From the NCBI GenBank assembly GCA_903872565.1, contig CAIQLG010000207.1:1-37909 (forward strand): DNA of 37,909 bases, read 5' to 3'. Below the pieces are notes generated by a model that saw nothing but the letters and a program-made list of their open reading frames with translations, ran no database searches and had not been told where the DNA came from. The stretch is from an uncultured Lentisphaerota bacterium (lineage in GTDB: Bacteria > Verrucomicrobiota > Lentisphaeria > Victivallales > GWF2-50-93). Of the stretch, positions 30,508-37,909 are shown one piece after another. The number at the start of each line of letters is the position of its first letter. The first letter of the stretch is position 1. The position numbers were made by a program, and so were the translations under genes.

Positions 30508-31389
30508 ATGAAACTCGAAGGTGTTTACACAGCGATCGTAACCCCTTTCAACAAGGGAAAAGTTGATTTCAAAAAACTGGCCGAACTTGCGGAACTGCAG
30601 ATAAAGGCGGGAGTCCAGGGCATCGTCCCTGTTGGAACAACTGGAGAATCCCCCACTCTGACTCTCGAAGAGCACATCAAGGTCATAGAAACTGTAATAG
30701 ACACCGCCAATGGAAGATGCACAATCATAGCAGGCACAGGCGCCAACTCCACTTCCGAGGCCATCGAACTCACTCAATTGGCCAAGAAAGTCGGAGCTAA
30801 CGCCACGCTCCAGGTCACCCCCTACTACAACAAGCCGACACAGGAGGGACTCTACCTTCATTTTTCCACTATTGCCGATGAGATTGGCCTTCCTGTAGTT
30901 CTCTACAACGTCCCGGGAAGATGTGGAGTCCCAATTGCCATCGAAACCATCGCCAGACTCTCAAAAAACAGCAACATCATAGCGGTGAAGGAGGCTGGCG
31001 GAAGCGCCGAAAGAGTCAGCTCCATTCTCGATGCCTGCGAAATAACAGTTCTAAGTGGCGATGACAGCCTTACACTGCCGATGATGGCGATCGGCGCAAA
31101 AGGCATCATAAGCGTCGCCTCGAATCTGGTACCCAGGGAAATAGTGGAAATGGTGAATGCGTTCCTTTCTGGAAATATTTCCAGGGCGGAAAAGATACAC
31201 AGAATTCTCTATCCGCTTTTCAGAGATCTTTTTGTGGAATCAAATCCGATCCCGATCAAGGCCGCAATGGCCATGAGGGGAATGATCGAGGAAAGCTACA
31301 GGCTTCCACTGTGCCCGATCTCAGCCAAGAACAGGGATCTGCTCGCAAAGACACTCGACACCTTCAGCAAAAAGGCCGGGCAGATTTAA
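30508..31389 (+). CDS. dapA: 4-hydroxy-tetrahydrodipicolinate synthase
   Basis: 293 residues, the normal length. Catalytic features are GTTGES (Thr44, Thr45), VLYNVPGR (Tyr133) and the Schiff-base Lys161 in AVKEAGG; the N-terminus YTAIVTPF is typical. It condenses pyruvate with aspartate semialdehyde, the first committed step to diaminopimelate and lysine. The GGAAG ribosome binding site lies over the dapF stop and the genes are 2 bp apart, so translation is coupled. Regulation by lysine cannot be read from sequence. Confidence 0.96.
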   Translation: MKLEGVYTAIVTPFNKGKVDFKKLAELAELQIKAGVQGIVPVGTTGESPTLTLEEHIKVIETVIDTANGRCTIIAGTGANSTSEAIELTQLAKKVGANATLQVTPYYNKPTQEGLYLHFSTIADEIGLPVVLYNVPGRCGVPIAIETIARLSKNSNIIAVKEAGGSAERVSSILDACEITVLSGDDSLTLPMMAIGAKGIISVASNLVPREIVEMVNAFLSGNISRAEKIHRILYPLFRDLFVESNPIPIKAAMAMRGMIEESYRLPLCPISAKNRDLLAKTLDTFSKKAGQI

Positions 31390-31470
31390 TCGTCGCTGAA
31401 AGATGGGGCGGGAAGAGAATTATCCGCCACACATGAAGCACAAAAAATCGCATCAATCTAAGGAATAAAT

Positions 31471-32829
31471 ATGAAACTTGAAGAGAAGCTCAGGCAAGAG
31501 GCGTTGGACTATCACTATTCCGGATGCCCCGGGAAAATTTCGCTGAACATCACGAAACCATGCGAAACACAGAAAGAACTCTCCCTCGCCTACACTCCCG
31601 GCGTGGCCGTCCCCTGCCTTGAAATCAGGGATAACCACGAAAATGTCTGGAAGTATACTGCAAAAGGAAACATTGTGGCAGTCGTAAGCGATGGAACCGC
31701 CGTCCTGGGGCTCGGGAACATTGGAGCCGAGGCTGGAATCCCAGTGATGGAGGGAAAAGCCGTCCTGTTCAAGAGATTCGCCGACATTGACGCCTTTCCG
31801 ATCTGTCTTTCGGGAGTCAGCGACGAAAATGGAAACACCGACGCGGACAAGCTGATCGAGACCGTTGAAAGGCTCGAACCAGTTTTCGGGGGGATAAACC
31901 TCGAAGACATCGCCGCCCCCGCCTGTTTCAAGGTGGAGACGGTTCTCAAGAAACAGCTTTCGATTCCGGTTTTCCACGACGACCAGCATGGAACCGCAAT
32001 CATCTCTCTCGCCGCCCTTATGAATGCCCTGAAAATGGTGGAAAAAAAGATAGAAAATGTGAAATTTGTCGTGAACGGAGCTGGCGCGGCTGGAATTGCC
32101 TGTTCGGAATATTATATCAGTGCGGGAGCAAGACGTGAAAATTTCATCCTCTGCGATTCGAAAGGCGCAATCTACAAGGGCAGAACGATAGGAATGAATC
32201 CGGAAAAAGAAAGGTTCGCCGCTGAAACATCGGCCAGGACACTTGAGGATGCCATCAGAGGTGCAGATGTTTTCCTGGGCCTTTCGGTCGCGAACTGCGT
32301 CACGAAGGAAATGGTACGATCAATGGCATCCGGCCCGATAATTTTCGCAATGGCAAACCCTGTGCCGGAAATCATGCCGGACATCGCCTTCGCCGCAGGT
32401 GCCGCCGTAGTCGGAACCGGGAGGAGCGACTTCCCCAATCAGATCAACAACGTCCTCGGATTCCCCGGAATCTTCAGGGGCGCACTCGACACGCACGCCA
32501 CCGACATAAACGAGGCGATGAAGTTTGCCGCCTCGAAAGCGCTTGCCGAAATCCCATCCGAAAAAGTCCCGCCAAATATTGCTAAAGCTCTTAAAAAAGC
32601 ATATCCTGAAGATGCGAAAACTGGAATTTTCGACGGGAATTGCCCTCTGAACAAGAGATTCGTGATTCCCAAGCCCTTCGACTCAAGGGTCGTCCCGAGA
32701 GTTGCCAGATATGTCGCCGACGCCGCAATGAAGACCGGAGTCGCGCAGATACAGATTAAGGATCTCGACACCTACGAGAAACAGGTCGCGGAAAGAGTCC
32801 TCAAAAATCTGGAAAAAATGTCAAAGTAA
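31471..32829 (+). CDS. NAD(P)-dependent malic enzyme (short MaeB-type)
   Basis: 452 residues. The malic N-domain has LAYTPGVAVPC, DGTAVLGLGNIG and EGKAVLFKRFADIDAFP; FHDDQHGTA follows, and the NAD-binding domain begins with NGAGAAGIA. NPVPEIMP and VGTGRSDFPNQINNVLGFPG are the usual C-terminal signatures. It decarboxylates malate to pyruvate. The phosphotransacetylase-like domain of long MaeB proteins is absent, as in many bacterial forms. AAGGA precedes the ATG. The 81-bp gap after dapA has no terminator visible; pyruvate supply to DapA makes a shared transcript plausible (inference). NAD versus NADP use is not determinable here. Confidence 0.94.
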   Translation: MKLEEKLRQEALDYHYSGCPGKISLNITKPCETQKELSLAYTPGVAVPCLEIRDNHENVWKYTAKGNIVAVVSDGTAVLGLGNIGAEAGIPVMEGKAVLFKRFADIDAFPICLSGVSDENGNTDADKLIETVERLEPVFGGINLEDIAAPACFKVETVLKKQLSIPVFHDDQHGTAIISLAALMNALKMVEKKIENVKFVVNGAGAAGIACSEYYISAGARRENFILCDSKGAIYKGRTIGMNPEKERFAAETSARTLEDAIRGADVFLGLSVANCVTKEMVRSMASGPIIFAMANPVPEIMPDIAFAAGAAVVGTGRSDFPNQINNVLGFPGIFRGALDTHATDINEAMKFAASKALAEIPSEKVPPNIAKALKKAYPEDAKTGIFDGNCPLNKRFVIPKPFDSRVVPRVARYVADAAMKTGVAQIQIKDLDTYEKQVAERVLKNLEKMSK

Positions 32830-32907
32830 ATGTCTCCGCATTATTGAATTTCAGGGCAGTTTGAATATCTTTTTTGATTAATATCCTTATCAAAATGAGG
32901 GGAAATA

Positions 32908-35900
32908 ATGGAATCGGAGCTCTGTCTCCAACCAGAGTTGGATTTGAACATAATAGATGGAAAACGTCTCTGGAAAACGGAGGGGCTCTTTTCCGACCAT
33001 TACCTCAAGGCGAAAATCAAGGAAAATCCGTGGTGGCCTGGAAATGGTGAAGTCGAAAAAACATGGATTTTCTGCAAAGATCTCTATTCGAGACGGAAGG
33101 TGCCGTGCGCAAAAAACAATGAAGTCTTTACAAGACGCGAGCTGATTGTTCCCATCCTTGAAAATCTCGGCTATGCCTGGACTGACAACCTAAGATTGCC
33201 GGCTGGCAGTCTTGACTTGGAGCCGGATTACCTTCTCTTCGCATCGAAGGAGGAAAAGGAAAATCTGATAGACAAGGATAAGGAGGCTCGATTCAAGGCC
33301 GCAATTGGAATTTTAGAGGCCAAGAAACTGCATCACCCACTTTCTCAAATCAGCAAAACCCAAGGACGCTACCCGCATCAGCAGATAAGAGATTATTTGA
33401 ACGAGGCACAGACAGTCAACTGGGGAATCCTTACAAACGGCAACGAATGGCGCCTTTATTGCCGTGACGCAAAACCAAGCCATTATTTTTCCATCAGTCT
33501 TGAGTCGGCTTTGAGCTCCCTTGAGAATTTCAAATTCTTTTATGTGCTTTTCAGTTCTTCGGCATTTGTCAGAGACAACGACGGCAAATGCAGGCTGGAT
33601 TATGTTAAAACTGGGGCATTCAGCGCACAGACGGAATTGGAGAATGATCTGAGAAAAAGAGTCTTCGGCATTGTCGAGAATCTTGCAAATGGATTTTATT
33701 CGCACACGGAAAACAGGATACGGGAAGAACAATTGTCTGTGTTATATGACAGCTGCCTGATTCTTCTCTATAGGCTTTTGTTCGTCCTTTATGCAGAAGG
33801 GCGCAAGCTTCTGCCCGTGGAAGATACAAGACGCAAATACTCCAAAGAGCTTTCGCTTGCGAGACTTGTCTGGACATTGAAGAATTTCAAGGACTATGAC
33901 AGCCATACTCGCACACATCTTTACGATGAAGTCCTTGAACTTTTTCATCTGATAAATGGCACCAATGAAAAGAAAAACGAGGAATATTCCGTCCCACGCT
34001 ACAATGGTGGACTCTTCAATCCGGATAAATATCCCCTGCTCAAGGCATGGAAACTACCCGATTTCATCTTTGCAGATGTTTTGAGGAGTCTCCTTTTCAA
34101 TCCCGTCCCGGAACCGGGACAGCCTTCTCTTCCAGTAGAAACCGTGGATTATTCAGACCTGCGTGTTCAACAGCTCGGCTCAATATATGAAGGGCTTCTC
34201 GAGCATCGCCTTGTTTCTGAAGGCGGAACCCTTGTGCTGAAAAATGACAAGGGCGAACGCAAGGCGACCGGAACTTACTACACGCCTGATTACATAGTCA
34301 AATATATTGTCGAGCAAACACTTGGCCCGTTGGTCCAGAAAATAGAAGAAAATAAAGATGTGAAAAAAGGGAAGAAGAACTCGTTTGCCAGTGAAATATT
34401 GAAATTGAATGTATGCGACCCGGCGATGGGCTCCGGTCATTTTCTTGTTGAAGCCACTTGTTTTCTTGCAGACAAAATCATCTATCACTCGACTACACAA
34501 TTCAAGATCGTCAAGAAAAAAGGTGTTGCCCAGGATGAGGAAGAATCTGCCAACTGGCGGCGCCGTGTCGTTGAATCCTGTGTCTATGGAGTTGACATCA
34601 ATCCGCTCGCCGTCGAGCTCGCCAAACTTTCGCTGTGGCTCATAACTGTTTCTTCTCAAAGCCCTCTAAACTTTCTCGATCATCATCTCCGATGTGGCAA
34701 CTCTCTTGTCGGCGCACGCATGGACCAGCTGATACAGCTCCCGGAAAAGAAAAAAAACGGGAAGCCGCAAATATCCGATGGACAGATGCTTTTTACCTTC
34801 GGACGCGACATTGAGAAGGATATCGCACGGGCTATCAAAGGAATACGGCAGATTGAAAGCTCCGAGAGCAACACTATTGAATCGGTAAAAGTAAAGGAAA
34901 AACTTTGGAATGAGAACATAGTGCCTGCGCTTGAATCCTATCGGAAAATCGCAGATCTCTGGACAAGCTCCTACTTCGGAAACGAGATGGACGAAGGCGA
35001 TTACCATAAATCCATAGCGAAAATAATGAGTGGGAAAAATATTCCCAATCCTGCCACTGAAATATACCGGTTCTTCCACTGGGAACTCGAATTTCCAGAT
35101 GTCTTTTTCAACGATGACGGCTCCAAAAAACAAAATCCCGGATTCGATGCAGTTGTCGGAAATCCGCCATATGGTCATCTTCTTGATGAACATGAAAATT
35201 TACTGGTGGAACAAACTTTCTCCTCTGCTGTTGGGATAAAGGATGTCTTCGGAATGTTTATAGAGTGCGGAACGATTTTAAACAGAAAGGACGGTTTCTG
35301 CGGATGGATTGTTCCGAGCGGATGGCTTACAGCACAAAAATATCTTTGTCTTCGTAAGATTGTTGTTATGTATCTTACTCCACAAAGAATTGTTCATCTT
35401 CCATATAATGTTTTTGGTGACGCATATATTGATTGTATCGTGTTTGTTGCAAAAAAATCAATCCCGATTTCGCAAGATATTTGTTTGATAAAGAGGTTTG
35501 GAAATCGCGAACATATAGATCAAATACCATCCTCTGAAACGTCATATTCATTAATTCATATACAGACTTGGCTTGACGATCCTGATAATATGATGGTCAC
35601 GGAATCGGGACCGGGCCAGTGGATCAGGAACTGGCAGCGTCTGCACAACTTCATATCTCTTGGTGAAATCCTCGTTGTAAGTAGGGGAATCACACCATAT
35701 CTCGAGCCGACAGAAAAAGACTTTCGCCAAAAGACACTTGGCTTTTTCGGTTCAGTAGGACGATACCTCCTAGATACCGAGAGATTTTCAACCGTTGTTT
35801 ATGACCCATCTTTAATGGAATACAAACCACGGCATTTCTTCGAAGGAGCACGACTGATAGTTAGGCGCATTATTAGCCGGCAGCATCGCATACATGCCGT

Positions 35901-36642
35901 CCTTGTTAAAGATGATTTTGTAATAAACAAATCCTATCTAATAGCCCTGAACAAAAGCAAGTCATATTCATTAGAATTCATTCTTGCCATACTGAATTCC
36001 CGGCTCATTTCAAAGACGTTTGTGTCCATGTCTGAAATCGCTAAAAGAGATGACTTCCCTCAACTCGATATTGCAACTGTCTGTAGTTTGCCAATTCTTA
36101 ATATTTTTTTCACCACCTCAGCGGCAATGCGGAAGAAACTTGCGGAGCAAGGTGAGAATATATATGAAGATGATTTAAAGAATATCGACACTTCAGGTAT
36201 TTTGGCTTTTGCCAACAAGCAACTTGAGCTAAACCGCACAGATGTGATTCACGATCTGCTGGCCATGCTTGCCGAACAGATGATTGAATACAACAAGATC
36301 AAATTTGAGACGGTAAAACGATTCCATACCGACCTGGGGGATTTCCATAATATTGACGTTCACACACTGACACCAAAGACAAGGCTGGATGAATTCTGGA
36401 AAATGGAAATAACCGAAGTCTTCGAACATCTCAGAAAAAACAAGAAAATCATTACAGGTGCCGGGCTTAATCTCTCAATCGATGATGAAGACAAAATCCG
36501 GAACCGTTTCACCTCTGCAAAGAATTCCATTTTACCTGTCGAACGCAATATCGAATTTACAGACAACCTCATTGATCAAATTGTCTATCGCCTTTACGGC
36601 CTAACCGATGATGAAATAAAAATTGTCGGGAAATCTTCATAG
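32908..36642 (+). CDS. Type IIG restriction-modification enzyme (Eco57I-like, endonuclease and methylase in one chain)
   Basis: 1244 residues. The N-terminal nuclease has RRELIVPILENLGY, PDYLLF (106-111) and EAKK (137-140), a PD-(D/E)xK pattern. A helical linker leads to the methylase: ATGTYYTPDYIVKYI (TYYTP at 456-460), AdoMet motif DPAMGSGHF (504-512), VYGVDINPLAVELAKLSLWL and catalytic NPPYG (752-756), of the gamma-class N6-adenine type. The rest is a target-recognition region with LGFFGSVGRYLLD. One chain both methylates and cuts, usually beside its site. GGGGAAAT precedes the ATG. No separate specificity gene follows. Its base composition and the 78-bp spacing from the malic enzyme gene do not themselves show transfer, but its place after a biosynthetic operon suggests it is an acquired cassette. 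Confidence 0.92.
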   Translation: MESELCLQPELDLNIIDGKRLWKTEGLFSDHYLKAKIKENPWWPGNGEVEKTWIFCKDLYSRRKVPCAKNNEVFTRRELIVPILENLGYAWTDNLRLPAGSLDLEPDYLLFASKEEKENLIDKDKEARFKAAIGILEAKKLHHPLSQISKTQGRYPHQQIRDYLNEAQTVNWGILTNGNEWRLYCRDAKPSHYFSISLESALSSLENFKFFYVLFSSSAFVRDNDGKCRLDYVKTGAFSAQTELENDLRKRVFGIVENLANGFYSHTENRIREEQLSVLYDSCLILLYRLLFVLYAEGRKLLPVEDTRRKYSKELSLARLVWTLKNFKDYDSHTRTHLYDEVLELFHLINGTNEKKNEEYSVPRYNGGLFNPDKYPLLKAWKLPDFIFADVLRSLLFNPVPEPGQPSLPVETVDYSDLRVQQLGSIYEGLLEHRLVSEGGTLVLKNDKGERKATGTYYTPDYIVKYIVEQTLGPLVQKIEENKDVKKGKKNSFASEILKLNVCDPAMGSGHFLVEATCFLADKIIYHSTTQFKIVKKKGVAQDEEESANWRRRVVESCVYGVDINPLAVELAKLSLWLITVSSQSPLNFLDHHLRCGNSLVGARMDQLIQLPEKKKNGKPQISDGQMLFTFGRDIEKDIARAIKGIRQIESSESNTIESVKVKEKLWNENIVPALESYRKIADLWTSSYFGNEMDEGDYHKSIAKIMSGKNIPNPATEIYRFFHWELEFPDVFFNDDGSKKQNPGFDAVVGNPPYGHLLDEHENLLVEQTFSSAVGIKDVFGMFIECGTILNRKDGFCGWIVPSGWLTAQKYLCLRKIVVMYLTPQRIVHLPYNVFGDAYIDCIVFVAKKSIPISQDICLIKRFGNREHIDQIPSSETSYSLIHIQTWLDDPDNMMVTESGPGQWIRNWQRLHNFISLGEILVVSRGITPYLEPTEKDFRQKTLGFFGSVGRYLLDTERFSTVVYDPSLMEYKPRHFFEGARLIVRRIISRQHRIHAVLVKDDFVINKSYLIALNKSKSYSLEFILAILNSRLISKTFVSMSEIAKRDDFPQLDIATVCSLPILNIFFTTSAAMRKKLAEQGENIYEDDLKNIDTSGILAFANKQLELNRTDVIHDLLAMLAEQMIEYNKIKFETVKRFHTDLGDFHNIDVHTLTPKTRLDEFWKMEITEVFEHLRKNKKIITGAGLNLSIDDEDKIRNRFTSAKNSILPVERNIEFTDNLIDQIVYRLYGLTDDEIKIVGKSS

Positions 36643-36686
36643 TAGGATGGATTTATTCAAACTCTGGAGCATGAGGTATTTCTCAT

Positions 36687-37556
36687 TTATTCGTATCCCT
36701 TTGACTTTAGCATTTCGATTAGTTCCTCCACGAGGTATTCGGGGGCGGAGGCACCCGCCGAAATCCCGATTGTCAAGGCACCGGAAAGCATCTTGTCAGT
36801 AACTTCATCCTTGTTTTCTATCAGGAATGACTTGGGACATTTTTTCAGTGCTGTTTCACGGAGTCTGTTCGAATTGGAACTGTTGGCCGATCCAATTATC
36901 AGGACAAGATCCGCCTTCTCCGAGATTCTTCTTACTGCGTCCTGCCGGTCCCGTGTCGCGTAACAAATATTGCTATTGCTCCTCGGCTCAACTCCGGGAA
37001 ATTTCTCTTTTATTTCATCAATGAGTTCAATGGTGTCGTCGAAATTGAGAGTTGTCTGGGTTATGATGGCGATCCTGTCGGATTTTCCGAACGAGACTTT
37101 CTTCAGGTCGCCGCGTTTTTCAACAGTATGGTATTCGCCTCCTATATAACCCGTGATTCCTATTATTTCCGGATGATTCTTGTGCCCGATCAGGATGGTT
37201 TTGTATCCCCTGCCCGAAAGTTCCGAAGCCATCTTGTGGATTTTTTTAACGACTGGGCAGGTCGCGTCAACAATCTTGAATCTCTTTTCCTTCGCCTTTC
37301 CCTGCACATCCGGAGATACGCCGTGCGCGCTGATAACGAAGGTGCTCCCCTCTGGAATATCATAAATATTTTCCGCAAATACTACGCCTTTTCGTGAAAG
37401 ATCCTTAAGTACAGATTTGTTGTGGACAATTTCGTGCTTCACATAGATTGGTGGACCAAAGTCCTTCAGCGCCTTTTCCACAGCCTTGAGCGAAGATTTG
37501 ACACCGGCGCAGAAGCCCCTCGGCTCGGCAAGTATGATATTTTTTTTGATTTTCAT
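36687..37556 (-). CDS. ispH: 4-hydroxy-3-methylbut-2-enyl diphosphate reductase
   Basis: 289 residues from the ATG at 37556, which has GGAG seven bases upstream and starts right before the family N-terminus (ILAEPRGFCAGV). The three Fe-S cluster cysteines are Cys16 (GFCAGV), Cys100 (ATCPVV) and Cys198 (ICYATRDRQ); VKHEIVHN and SAHGVSP carry the catalytic His residues. It makes IPP and DMAPP in the last step of the MEP pathway. The frame stays open 37 codons upstream, but those run into a repeat element. It converges on the type IIG gene, with a 44-bp gap that contains a weak ATGAG/CTCAT hairpin. Confidence 0.96.
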   Translation of the reverse strand: MKIKKNIILAEPRGFCAGVKSSLKAVEKALKDFGPPIYVKHEIVHNKSVLKDLSRKGVVFAENIYDIPEGSTFVISAHGVSPDVQGKAKEKRFKIVDATCPVVKKIHKMASELSGRGYKTILIGHKNHPEIIGITGYIGGEYHTVEKRGDLKKVSFGKSDRIAIITQTTLNFDDTIELIDEIKEKFPGVEPRSNSNICYATRDRQDAVRRISEKADLVLIIGSANSSNSNRLRETALKKCPKSFLIENKDEVTDKMLSGALTIGISAGASAPEYLVEELIEMLKSKGYE

Positions 37557-37590
37557 AATGTCTCCGCCTTTTGCCACTTGGAAGTCTCTT

Positions 37591-37723
37591 GAGGTAATTG
37601 CAAAATTATCTCGAGCCGATGAAAAACTAACGGAGGGTGGACTTTCCAGTCCTCCATTTGAGTTCAATTTTCGCGGGTAAGAAAACCCGCGCTCCTTTAA
37701 AATTCGACTTTTGCAATCGGCTC
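37591..37723 (+). repeat. 133-bp element with inverted GAGG/GAGC...ATTGCAAAA ends and two internal hairpins
   Basis: The left end GAGGTAATTGCAAAA (37591-37605) and the reverse complement of the right end GAGCCGATTGCAAAA agree at 12 of 15 positions. Inside are an imperfect GGAGG/CCTCC hairpin (about 37632-37654) and CGCGGGT-AAGAAA-ACCCGCG (37672-37691). TCTT flanks both sides (37587-37590 and 37724-37727), a possible short target duplication. The right half is the inverted copy of 18291-18342. Confidence 0.7.
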
Positions 37724-37757
37724 TCTTAGTAAAATGTCAGGTTTTGTTATTACATTA

Positions 37758-37909
37758 GCTGTAGCCACGGCCATGTTGGCCGTGTTCGCCAGCTGTAGCC
37801 ATGGCCATGCTGGCCGTGTTCGCCAGCTGTAGCCATGGCCATGCTGGCCGTGTTCGCCAGCTGTAGCCATGGCCATGCTGGCCGTGTTCGCCAGCTGTAG
37901 CCATGGCCA
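37758..37909 (+). repeat. 34-bp tandem array running off the window
   Basis: Four full units start at 37758, 37792, 37826 and 37860, plus 16 bases of a fifth. Units 2-4 are identical; unit 1 differs at two bases. Each contains GTAGCC and a CACGGCCA-TGT-TGGCCGTG hairpin, the same half found in the double-hairpin element at 11118-11171. There are no spacers of unique sequence. The true copy number is unknown because the array continues beyond the window. Confidence 0.92.

Noticed and set aside
37557-37667. 37-residue N-terminal extension of IspH
   Set aside because: It translates a repeat element and does not match the family; GGAG supports the ATG at 37556.
37758-37909. CRISPR array
   Set aside because: The repeat unit is contiguous with no unique spacers, contains a self-complementary hairpin matching other intergenic elements, and no cas gene is present.
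1-37909. tRNA, rRNA, riboswitch, integrase or IS transposase genes
   Set aside because: I saw no cloverleaf with conserved tRNA bases, no rRNA-like sequence, no known riboswitch core and no transposase or integrase reading frame. Eye inspection cannot exclude a divergent small RNA.

Overview
The window is bacterial chromosomal DNA of moderate G+C content, with AT-rich intergenic regions and purine-rich ribosome binding sites. Diaminopimelate genes (dapF, dapA), ispH, a Mur ligase and a type II secretion system (T2SS) with a secretin show a diderm bacterium that makes peptidoglycan. Pseudopilins with a non-Gly residue before the cleavage site, an excisionase-HTH/Clp-N fusion next to an acyl carrier protein, and many structured intergenic repeats remind me of PVC-type or uncultivated groundwater lineages (Lentisphaerae-like). 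No rRNA or other marker fixes this, so the placement is a weak inference.

Layout. 1-2.6 kb: edge of a membrane protein gene, a MurC/Mpl-like ligase and an endonuclease III-like protein, all on the minus strand. 2.7-3.8 kb: a two-TM protein of unknown function behind a good sigma70-type promoter. 4.0-15.9 kb: a T2SS locus, with a GspC-like gene on the minus strand diverging from gspL-M-D-E-F-G-H-I-J-K. 16.2-18.7 kb: an HTH/Clp-N protein coupled to an acyl carrier protein, a sugar isomerase-like TIM barrel and a small gene remnant. 19.3-22.1 kb: a minus-strand operon of an unknown membrane protein, oppD and oppF. 22.4-29.4 kb: a minus-strand defence operon (truncated PLD-type helicase N-terminus, type III res, type III mod, AbiEi-like antitoxin, AbiEii-like toxin). 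29.7-32.8 kb: dapF, dapA and malic enzyme. 32.9-36.6 kb: a single-chain type IIG restriction-modification enzyme. 36.7-37.6 kb: ispH. The right edge is a 34-bp tandem array that leaves the window.

The most unusual feature is a set of intergenic elements that share a shape more than a sequence: two adjacent hairpins, often enclosed by a third outer inverted repeat. They lie at 11118-11171, 12510-12568, 13671-13722, 16045-16102, 17151-17201, about 18291-18399, 29491-29589 and 37591-37723. Three of them occupy precisely the three sizeable gaps in the otherwise overlapping T2SS operon. The 34-bp array at the right edge looks like an amplified half of the same element. Other points for follow-up are a cluster of GAC-N3-GTC palindromes at 18.8-19.0 kb, a C9 tract in gspM whose one-base contraction would fuse GspM to GspD, a 22-bp perfect inverted repeat around the antitoxin stop codon, and the composite res-mod-AbiE-like operon.
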